DNA of 34,212 nucleotides from Cupriavidus sp. UYMMa02A (GTDB taxonomy: Bacteria; Pseudomonadota; Gammaproteobacteria; Burkholderiales; Burkholderiaceae): NCBI GenBank assembly GCA_001725945.1, contig LRMT01000293.1, positions 1 to 34,212 of the forward strand, read 5' to 3'. A program made the translations under genes and the position numbers. Below, in pieces: positions 27,420 to 34,212 of the stretch. The first letter of the stretch is position 1, and the number at the start of each line of letters is the position of its first letter. The notes under the pieces were generated by a model, which was not told where the DNA came from, made no database searches, and saw only the letters and a list, made by a program, of their open reading frames with translations.

Positions 27420-28121
27420 ATGGATAACAAGCTGAACACCTACGGTTTCGGCAATGCGTCGACGGTCAGTGACGTCGTCGTGCGCAATCGGGTCTTGCGT
27501 AACACTTACTGGCTGCTCGCCATTTCGATGATCCCGACCGTGCTTGGTGCGTGGATCGGCGTGACGACAGGCTTCAGCTTCATGGCGGGCAGCCCCGGCC
27601 TGTCGCTGATCCTGTTCCTCGGCATTGCATTCGCGTTTTTCTACGGCATCGAGAAGACCAAGAACAGCAGCATGGGCGTGGTCCTGCTGCTGGCCTTCAC
27701 GTTCTTCATGGGCCTGATGCTCTCGCGCCTGATCGGCGCGGTGCTGCAGTTCTCGAACGGGCCGGCACTGATCATGTATGCCTTTGGCGGCACAGCGGCG
27801 GTATTCGGCGCCATGGCCACCATCGCCACGGTCAGCAAGCGCGACTTCTCGGGCCTCAGCAAATTCCTGTTCGTCGGCGTGATCCTGCTGATCCTGGCAA
27901 GCGTGGCCAATATCTGGCTGCAACTGCCGTCGCTGATGATCACGGTTTCTGTGATCGCGATCGGCATTTTCTCGGCGTACATCCTGTTCGATGTGCAGCG
28001 CGTGGTGAATGGCGGTGAAACCAACTACATCACCGCCACGCTGGCGATCTACCTCGACGTCTACAACGTGTTCACGAACCTGCTTGCCCTGCTCGGCATT
28101 TTCGGCGGCAGCCGCGACTGA
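27420..28121 (+). CDS. Bax inhibitor-1 / YccA family membrane protein
   Basis: A 233-residue intact integral membrane protein with about seven hydrophobic helices, such as TYWLLAISMIPTVLGAWIGV, LSLILFLGIAFAFFYGI, VVLLLAFTFFMGLMLSRLIG, LIMYAFGGTAAVFGAMATI and FLFVGVILLILASVANIWL. The C-terminus LAIYLDVYNVFTNLLALLGI is diagnostic of the BI-1 family; in E. coli YccA this class interacts with FtsH-HflKC. CAGGAG precedes the ATG at 27420 and fixes the start. FtsH-partner genes hflK and hflC occur in this window but are not adjacent. Its role here is inferred. Confidence 0.92.
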   Translation: MDNKLNTYGFGNASTVSDVVVRNRVLRNTYWLLAISMIPTVLGAWIGVTTGFSFMAGSPGLSLILFLGIAFAFFYGIEKTKNSSMGVVLLLAFTFFMGLMLSRLIGAVLQFSNGPALIMYAFGGTAAVFGAMATIATVSKRDFSGLSKFLFVGVILLILASVANIWLQLPSLMITVSVIAIGIFSAYILFDVQRVVNGGETNYITATLAIYLDVYNVFTNLLALLGIFGGSRD

Positions 28122-28141
28122 CGCAGCTTCACGCAGAACCG

Positions 28142-28167
28142 AACGCCGGCCACGTGGCCGGCGTTTT
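28142..28167. terminator. Hairpin terminator between the BI-1 family gene and rlmD
   Basis: A perfect 24-base palindrome, AACGCCGGCCAC and its complement, is followed by TTTTT on the plus strand, 20 bases past the BI-1 stop. It lies between convergent genes, though its orientation favours the plus-strand transcript. Confidence 0.88.
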
Positions 28168-28196
28168 TCATTGCGGGGCCGGCGCTGCCGGCACGT

Positions 28197-29617
28197 TCAG
28201 GCGCGCTCGAACACGGCGATCGATTCCACGTGCGAGGTATGCGGGAACATGTTCACGCGCCCGCACCGGCCAGGCGATAGCCAGCCTCGTGCACGAGCAG
28301 GCCCGCGTCGCGCGCGAGCGTGGCCGGGCTGCACGACACGTAGACGATGCGGCGCGGCAGCACGTCGCTACCCTGCTGCGACAGCTCGGCCAGCGCCTTG
28401 CACACCGCCAGCGCGCCTTCGCGCGGCGGATCGACCAGCCAGCGGTCGAAACGGCCCAGCGCGGCGATGTCCTCGGCGGTGACCTCGAACAGATTGCGGC
28501 AGGCAAATTCCGTCTTGTGCGCGAGCCCGTTGTATCCGGCATTGGCCAGCGCCCGCGTGGTCAGCGCTTCGCTGCCTTCGATGCCCATGACCGAGCGGCC
28601 CTGCGTGGCCAGCGGCAGGGTAAAGTTGCCGATGCCGCAGAACAGATCGAGCAGGCGATCTTCCGGACCGGCGTCGAGCAGGCGCAGCGCGCGGCCTATC
28701 AACACGCGGTTGATCTGGTGGTTGACCTGCGTGAAGTCCGTCGGCTTGAACGGCATGCGGATGCCGAACTCGGGCAGCGTATATGCCAGCTCGCGATCGA
28801 GTGGATAGAACGGCACAACGGTATCCGGCCCCTTCGACTGCAGCCAGAACTGGACGTTGTGCTGGTCGGCGAAGGCGCGCAGCAGGTCCTTGTCCGCGTC
28901 GGTTAGCGGTTCCAGGATGCGCAGCACCAGCGCGGTGACCTCATGTCCCACCGCCAACTCGATCTGCGGCATGCGCTCACGGATCGACAGGCCGGATACC
29001 AGCTCGCGCAGCGGCACCAGCATCGCGGAGATATGCGGCGGCAGGATCTCGCAGCTCGTCATGTCGGCCACGTAGCTGCTCTTGCGCTCGTGGAAGCCGA
29101 CCAGCACCCCGCCCTTCTTGGCCACGTACCGCACCGTCAGGCGCGCGCGGTAGCGATAGCCCCAGTCCGGCCCCGCAATGGGCCGGAACATCACTTCCGG
29201 ACGGACCTTCGACAAGTGCCAGAGGTTGTCTTCGAGCACGCGCTGCTTGATGGCGAGCTGCGCGCGCGAATCCAGGTGCTGCATGGAGCAGCCGCCGCAG
29301 ACACCGAAGTGCTTGCAACCCGGCTTGACGCGCATCACCGATTCGCGCCGGACTTCGAGCAAGTGGGCCTGCTCGTAGCTCGGCTTGCGGCGGAAGCTCT
29401 TGTAGCTCACAGTTTCGCCGGGGAGCGCGCCCTCGACGAAGATCACCTTGCCGGGCGTGCCATCTTCATTGACCAGGCGACCGACGCCGCGGGCCTCTTG
29501 GTCCAGGCTGTCGATGACAACGACGGGATCTGCACCGGGCGCGACGGCAGCGGGGGCGGCAGATGCCGCACTCGGCGTTGCGAGGGTTTCTTTTGGGGAG
29601 GACACGACTTGGGACAC
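28197..29617 (-). CDS. rlmD: 23S rRNA (uracil-C5-)-methyltransferase RlmD, frame break near C-terminus
   Basis: Makes m5U at the position equivalent to U1939 of 23S rRNA; an Fe-S-containing SAM enzyme. It has a TRAM-like N-terminal domain (GVGRLVNEDGTPGKVIFVEGALPGE), cluster cysteines in CKHFGVCGGCSMQHL, and the SAM-binding core LLDLFCGIGNFTLPLA. VDPPREG and the catalytic Cys in YVSCSPATLARD follow. As written it stops at 28253. One extra G near 28256 extends it through VNMFPHTSHVESIAVFERA to TGA at 28197, the usual end. The start is unclear; I used a GTG at 29617, but a GTG at 29605 is also possible. The repaired length is about 473 residues. Confidence 0.92.
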
Positions 29618-29718
29618 CGGACGAAACCTGACGTATTGTTTGGCGAAAGCGCGATTGTAGTCCAGACGTACCGGGAGACGCCCGCGATGCATCGACGCGA
29701 CACACAAGGAGTGATGCC

Positions 29719-30572
29719 ATGGAACTGATTTCCTGGAATATCCAGTGGGGACGCGGGGCCGACGGCCGCGTCGACCTGTCGCGCAGCGTGGCCACCCTGC
29801 GCGCGATGGCGGATGCCGACGTCATTTGCCTGCAGGAAGTGACGCGCGGCTTCGGTGACCTGCGCGGGGCACCGGGTGCCGACCAGGTGACCGAACTGGT
29901 GGCGCTGCTGCCCGGCTACCAATTACTGTTCGCCCCGGGCGTCGACCGCTTCGGCAGCGACGGCGGTCCGCGCCAGTTCGGCAACCTGATCGCCACGCGG
30001 CTGCCGGTGCATGAGGTATTCCGCCACGCGCTGCCGTGGCCGGCGGATCCTGATGTCGCGTCGATGCCGCGCGTGGCGCTGGAAGTCACGGTGCAGTCGG
30101 GCAGCAAGCGGCTGCGCGTCATCTGCACGCACCTGGAATACTATTCAGCGAGCCAGCGCGCGGCCCAGGCCGACGCCTGCGCAACTGGCACGCCGAGGCC
30201 TGCGGCCACGCCCGCCGGCCCGGTCGCAGCGAATCGACCCCGGGCCCCTTCACGCCGGAGGCCCGGCCATCGGAAGCCGTGCTGTGCGGCGACTTCAACA
30301 GCAAGCCTTCCGACATCGCCTACCGACGCACGCTGGAGCCCTTCGACGACGGCACCACGCCATGGCGCGACGCTTGGCTGCTCAGGCATCCCGGCCAGCC
30401 TCACGCGCCCACCTGCGGCATGTACGACAAGGAGCAATGGCCCGAGCCGCCATTTGCATGCGATTTCGTCTTTGTCACGGAGAATCTCGCCGGCCAGGTC
30501 AGCCGATGCGAGGTCAACGCAGCGACGAAGGACTCGGATCACCAGCCCATCGTGCTGTCATTGGATATCTGA
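29719..30572 (+). CDS. Endonuclease/exonuclease/phosphatase (EEP) family protein, one frame break
   Basis: Metal-dependent hydrolase of the DNase I / exonuclease III-like fold. Motifs in order: LISWNIQWGRG (metal-site Asn), VICLQEVTRG (catalytic Glu), RLRVICTHLEYY (catalytic His), LCGDFNSKPSD (Asp-x-Asn) and KDSDHQPIVLSLDI (terminal Asp-His). The full catalytic set is present, so activity is expected, but the substrate (DNA, phospholipid or phosphoester) cannot be told. The frame breaks near 30178, where QADA should continue LRNWHAEACGH; one extra C restores 284 residues. The start is MELISWN at 29719, about 100 bases from the divergent rlmD. Confidence 0.85.
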
Positions 30573-30610
30573 ACCGGGAGGCCCGCGGCCGCCAGGGGCC
30601 GGCCGCTGCC

Positions 30611-31447
30611 TCAGTCGAGCTCTTCGTCTTCCGGCGTCAGGCGCTTCAGCCGGAATGCCTGGAGGTATTCCATCCATTGCTCGCCCGGCAGTTCTGCCAG
30701 GGATTCCTGCACGAGTTCCATCTCGAGATCGAACTCGCGCGGCGTCACGCCTCCCCGCATGAGCTGGAAACGGCAGTACATCAGGTAGGTGTTGACGACA
30801 TCGGTCTCGCAGTACGCGCGGATCGCCTCGAGCTGGCCATCCTGGAATGCGCGCCAGACCTTGCTGCCGTCCATGCCCATCTTGCCCGGGAAGCCGCACA
30901 GCTTGGCCAGGTCGTCCAGCGGCGCACTGGCGCGCGGCTGGTACATGGCGAGCAGGTCCATCAGGTCAAGATGCCGCATGTGGTAGCGGCTGATGTAGTT
31001 GTTCCACTTGAAGTCGCGGCTGTCGTCGTCGCGGCCCTCGCCCATTTCCCAGTAGCGCGGCGCGGTCACGCCGTTGACCAGGCCACGGTAGTGCAGCACG
31101 GGCAGGTCGAAGCCGCCACCGTTCCACGACACGAGCTGCGGGCTGTAGCGCGCAATCAGTTCGTAGAACTTCTGGATCAGCGTCGCTTCGCCATCCTCGA
31201 GGGTTCCCAGCGAGCCGACATGGAACACGGCCGACCCGTCGCGCTGCGTACGGCGCAACACGCAGGAAATCGCTGCCACGCGCTGCAGGTAGTGCGGCAG
31301 GAAATCGCTTCCGGTCTTTTCGCGGCGGGCTGAGAACGCATGCTCGGCGACTTCGTCGTCGCTCATCGATGCGGGATGGTCATGCAAACGGCGCAGGCCG
31401 TCGACATCGGGAATGGTCTCGATGTCGAATACCAGCACAGGGGTCAT
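30611..31447 (-). CDS. Predicted PolB-type 3'-5' exonuclease
   Basis: A 278-residue intact protein of the DEDD exonuclease superfamily related to the proofreading domain of family B DNA polymerases (pfam10108-type). Exo I is LVFDIETIPD (Asp/Glu metal ligands), Exo II is VSWNGGGFDLPVLHYRG, and Exo III is IRAYCETDVVNTYLMYCRF (final Asp). There is no polymerase domain. The ATG overlaps the rpoS stop by four bases (ATGA), so translation is probably coupled to rpoS. That implies expression in stationary phase. Its role in repair or RNA/DNA trimming is inference. Confidence 0.88.
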   Translation of the reverse strand: MTPVLVFDIETIPDVDGLRRLHDHPASMSDDEVAEHAFSARREKTGSDFLPHYLQRVAAISCVLRRTQRDGSAVFHVGSLGTLEDGEATLIQKFYELIARYSPQLVSWNGGGFDLPVLHYRGLVNGVTAPRYWEMGEGRDDDSRDFKWNNYISRYHMRHLDLMDLLAMYQPRASAPLDDLAKLCGFPGKMGMDGSKVWRAFQDGQLEAIRAYCETDVVNTYLMYCRFQLMRGGVTPREFDLEMELVQESLAELPGEQWMEYLQAFRLKRLTPEDEELD

Positions 31448-32625
31448 AGAACAGCGTCCTTCCTGACACCTTGCGAAGCGAAATGCCGCTTGAGCTTGAC
31501 CAGGGCCTCCTGCTGGATCTGGCGCACGCGCTCGCGCGTGAGGCCCATCTCCTCGGCCAGTTCTTCGAGCGTGGCCGGTTCGATGTGGTTGAGCCCGAAG
31601 CGGCGCTCCACCACATAGCGGTGCTTTTCCGACAGGCGGGCCAGCCACAGCTTCATCAGGCCTTCGAGCTCGCGGTGCGCGACCTCCTGGTCCGGCGCGG
31701 CGTTGTGCTCGTCGGAGAGGAAGTCCAGCAGGCTGGAGCCCGGGTCCAGGTCAAACGGCGTATCGAGCGAGGTGGTATGTTCGTTAAGCGCCAGCACGTC
31801 CTGCACTTCGTCAGGCGTCTTGCCCAGCAGGTGGGCAATATCTTCGAGGCTGGCGTCGCGGCCGTCGGTGCCGCCTTTTTCGAGGTGCCGCTTGGCGCGC
31901 AGCACCTGGTTGAGTTCACGGATCACGTGGACCGGCAGCCGTACCGTGCGCGCCTGGTTCATGATGGCGCGCTCGATGCTCTGGCGGATCCACCAGGTCG
32001 CGTAAGTGGAAAAACGGAAGCCACGCGACGGATCGAATTTCTCGATCGCGTGCATCAGGCCGAGGTTGCCTTCCTCGATCAGGTCCAGCAGTGGCACGCC
32101 ACGGTTCAGGTAGCCCTTGGCAATGCTCACGACCAGACGCAGGTTGCGCTCGATCATGACCTGCCGGGCGGAAAAATCACCATCCTTGGCCAGCGTCGAG
32201 AAATGCAGTTCCTCTGGCGCGGAGAGCAGCGGCTTGATGCTGATGCGGTTCAGGTAGTGCTGCACCGTGTCGGCGGCCAGCTCGGTATGCAGCACCGTGC
32301 GGAAATCATCATGCTCGGGCGCGGCGCTGTCGGTGCCGTTCTCGCTTTCGGCCTCTTCCTCGTCTTCCGACTCGTCTTCGTCATCGTCGCGATCACGATC
32401 ACGCAGCGGACGGTCGTTGTCGTCGCCGAGCAGATCCGCTTCGCGCAGGCCAACCGTAACGTTGGTTGCGATCGGCTCATCGGTAGCGGGAATCAGTTCG
32501 GCGCCGACATCCTTGTCGAACGCATCGATATCGTCGGGTCGAGCCACACCAGCCTTCACTTCCGGCTGCTTGGGACGGCGAGCCCTGCTGACGGTTCCGG
32601 AGGAGACAGTTTTCTGGCGTGGCAT
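31444..32625 (-). CDS. rpoS: RNA polymerase sigma factor RpoS
   Basis: Stationary-phase and general-stress sigma factor. Region 1.2 starts at DTVQHYLNRIS. Region 2 has GNLGLMHAIEKFDPSRGFRFSTYATWWIRQSIERAI, region 3 has LPVHVIRELNQVLRA, and region 4 has ATLEELAEEMGLTRERVRQIQQEALVKLKRHF. The 393 residues exceed the 330 of E. coli because of an N-terminal extension with a strongly acidic stretch (about 75-98, Asp/Glu repeats). Promoters inside nlpD are typical for rpoS but I could not pinpoint one. It is six bases from the nlpD stop. Confidence 0.96.
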   Translation of the reverse strand: MPRQKTVSSGTVSRARRPKQPEVKAGVARPDDIDAFDKDVGAELIPATDEPIATNVTVGLREADLLGDDNDRPLRDRDRDDDEDESEDEEEAESENGTDSAAPEHDDFRTVLHTELAADTVQHYLNRISIKPLLSAPEELHFSTLAKDGDFSARQVMIERNLRLVVSIAKGYLNRGVPLLDLIEEGNLGLMHAIEKFDPSRGFRFSTYATWWIRQSIERAIMNQARTVRLPVHVIRELNQVLRAKRHLEKGGTDGRDASLEDIAHLLGKTPDEVQDVLALNEHTTSLDTPFDLDPGSSLLDFLSDEHNAAPDQEVAHRELEGLMKLWLARLSEKHRYVVERRFGLNHIEPATLEELAEEMGLTRERVRQIQQEALVKLKRHFASQGVRKDAVL

Positions 32626-32631
32626 GAACCC

Positions 32632-33494
32632 TCACTGTGGCGGCAGATACCGCATCGGATCAACCGGTTTTCCGTTCTTGCGAACTTCGAAGTGAAGCTT
32701 TACCCGGTCGGTATCACTGTTGCCCATCTCCGCAATCTTCTGCCCTTTTCGGACCGTTGATTGCTCTGCCACCAGCACCTTGTCGTTGTAGCCGTAGGCA
32801 GTAAGAAATGTCTCATTGTGTTTGATGATGACAAGATTCCCGTAGCCGCGCAAGGGGCCAACGTGAATCACCCGACCGTCGTCCGCAGCGAGCACGGCAT
32901 CACCTTTCTTGCCCGCAATATCGATCCCTTATTGCCCTTGTCATCAAATTTGCTGACGAGTTGACCGATTGCCGGCCACCCCAGTTTCACGGCGCCATCG
33001 GCGGCCGGCGCGGACGCGCCGGCGGACGCTGCGGCACCTGCTGGAGGCGTGCTGGCGGTCGCCACAGGCGGCACCGGCGTGCCCGCCGGGTGCGCCTGGT
33101 CGAGGGGCTGCCCCTGGATCGAACCAGGCGCGACCGGCGTCGTGGTCACGCCCGGGGCGGCGTTGACATCGGCACCCGGCGGCACGATGCGCAACAACTG
33201 GCCCACTTCGATCTGGTTGACGTTGCTGAGATTGTTCCAGCCCGCGACATCGCGATACGACTGGCCGTTCTCCAGCGCGATACGGTAAAGGGTATCGCCT
33301 CTCTTGACCCGATAGTATCCCGGGGGGGCCGGCTCCAGCGATGCCGCAGCCGCAGTCCCGGCGGTGGAAGTCCGGTCCACTACGGGTGCCGGCATGGGCG
33401 AGCTGGCGCAGGCCGCCAGCAGCGCCGCCAGCGTGGAAGCCGCCACAAGCTGGCCAGCGCGTGCAAATTGATACGAATTCACGATCTTGTGCAT
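32632..33494 (-). CDS. nlpD: NlpD-type murein hydrolase activator lipoprotein (LysM plus degenerate M23), one frame break
   Basis: Outer-membrane lipoprotein that activates cell-division amidases. Lipobox ALLAAC places the lipidated Cys at 29. LysM is at about 61-104 (YRVKRGDTLYRIALENGQSYRDVAGWNNL). A Pro/Ala/Thr-rich linker leads to a C-terminal LytM domain ending FEVRKNGKPVDPMRYLPPQ. The break near 32928 needs one extra G, giving KGIDIAGKKGDAVLAADDGR and 287 residues. The first zinc-ligand position reads NKGID rather than HxGxD, and AYGYND lacks the usual His, so the domain is probably non-catalytic, as in E. coli NlpD. Confidence 0.93.
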
Positions 33495-33502
33495 AGTTCG
33501 AC

Positions 33503-34212
33503 TCAGATGGTGCCCGATTTTAAGGGCACAAAGAAAACGGCTTCAAGCGCGGTCCGGTGAAATCGATGCCGATTGAGCCGCTCGATCAGCAGGAGCTGCT
33601 GCGTGACCGTCTGGCCCGGCCCGCCCGCCGGCGGCACTAGTGCCACGGGGGCGATCAGCCGGCCGCCGATGGCCAGTTGTTCGAGCAGGGCTTGCGGCAC
33701 GTCCATGCCGGCCGCGGCAAGGATAATGGACGAGAACGGCGCCGCCTGCGGCAGACCCAGCATGCCGTCGCCATAGTGCAGACGCAGGTTCGGCACGCGC
33801 AGCGGCCGCAGGTTCGCCTTGGCCTGCTCATGCAGCGGCCGGATGCGCTCGATCGAAAAGACTTCACGCGCAACCAGGCTCAGCACCGCGGCCTGGTAGC
33901 CGCAGCCCGTGCCGATCTCGAGCACGCGCTCGAGCGGCACGTCGGCCGTCAGGCCTTCGCGCAGCAGTTCGATCATGCGCGCGACCACGGACGGCTTCGA
34001 AATGGTCTGCTGGTGTCCGATCGGCAGCGCGGCATCCTCATAGGCCTGCGATGCCAGCCCCGGCTCGACAAACAGATGACGCGGCACGGTGGCAATGGCA
34101 GCCAGCACGCGCTCGTCGCGGATACCCGAGGCACGCAGCCGCGCAGCCAGCGCGCCGCGCGCGCGGTCCGAGGCGCCATGCCACCACCACCGGCCGTCGC
34201 GGCCGAGGCGCG
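33503..34212 (-). CDS. pcm: Protein-L-isoaspartate O-methyltransferase, 5' end outside window
   Basis: Repairs isoaspartyl residues in aged proteins using S-adenosylmethionine. The frame is open to the right edge. It reads RDERVLAAIATVPRHLFVEP, YEDAALPIGHQQTISKPSVVARMIELL, motif I VLEIGTGCGYQAAVLS, and later GDGMLGLPQAAPFSSIILAAAG. The true start lies beyond 34212, upstream of the internal Val-Leu-Ala start near 34108. The end FFVPLKSGTI matches the family. It sits nine bases upstream of nlpD. The known order surE-pcm-nlpD-rpoS suggests surE follows outside the window. Confidence 0.93.
   Translation of the reverse strand, partial: RLGRDGRWWWHGASDRARGALAARLRASGIRDERVLAAIATVPRHLFVEPGLASQAYEDAALPIGHQQTISKPSVVARMIELLREGLTADVPLERVLEIGTGCGYQAAVLSLVAREVFSIERIRPLHEQAKANLRPLRVPNLRLHYGDGMLGLPQAAPFSSIILAAAGMDVPQALLEQLAIGGRLIAPVALVPPAGGPGQTVTQQLLLIERLNRHRFHRTALEAVFFVPLKSGTI

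Noticed and set aside
1..34212. CRISPR arrays, insertion sequences, prophage or toxin-antitoxin genes
   Set aside because: No regularly spaced repeats, transposase or integrase motifs, or phage structural genes are visible on either strand.

Overview
The window is a chromosomal core region of a high-GC betaproteobacterium of the Burkholderiaceae, most likely Cupriavidus or a close Ralstonia relative. I infer this from recalled protein sequences and from gene order: hfq-hflX-hflK-hflC / hisZ-purA, ndk-rlmN-pilW-rodZ-ispG-hisS-yfgM-bamB-der, and pcm-nlpD-rpoS. No database search was possible.

Layout. Bases 1-5400 carry argA (left end cut off) and the iron-trafficking gene yggX on +, then the pentose-phosphate pair rpiA (-) and tal (+), which diverge. 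A minus-strand group follows: rnr, rlmB and a class III sirtuin. At 8014-8100 a tRNA-Leu(CAG) gene reads + with its own promoter and terminator. Just downstream is the only accessory-looking segment (about 8370-9530): an Rrf2-family regulator and a YwnB-like NAD(P)-binding protein, each preceded by the same inverted-repeat operator. From 9594 to 27075 a long minus-strand block reads, in transcription order, ndk, rlmN, pilW, rodZ, ispG, hisS, yfgM, bamB, der, hfq, hflX, hflK, hflC, a strong terminator, hisZ, purA and a phosphoribosyltransferase. It covers nucleotide balance, RNA modification, type IV pili, cell shape, isoprenoids, translation, outer-membrane assembly, ribosome assembly and membrane protein quality control. 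The right end holds a BI-1/YccA membrane protein (+), rlmD (-), an EEP-family nuclease or phosphatase (+), and the stationary-phase cluster pcm (cut off), nlpD, rpoS and a PolB-type 3'-5' exonuclease (-).

Data quality dominates the reading of this window. Seventeen of the 31 protein genes have their conserved reading frame interrupted, about 30 times in total. Nearly every break is repaired by lengthening a short single-base run by one base. The broken genes include essential ones (purA, hisS, der), and the repaired lengths are whole-codon and family-typical. I therefore treat the breaks as homopolymer undercalls in the sequence, not as pseudogenes, and give full-length coordinates with break positions. 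The most interesting biological item is the Rrf2/YwnB-like module with its paired operators next to the tRNA gene.
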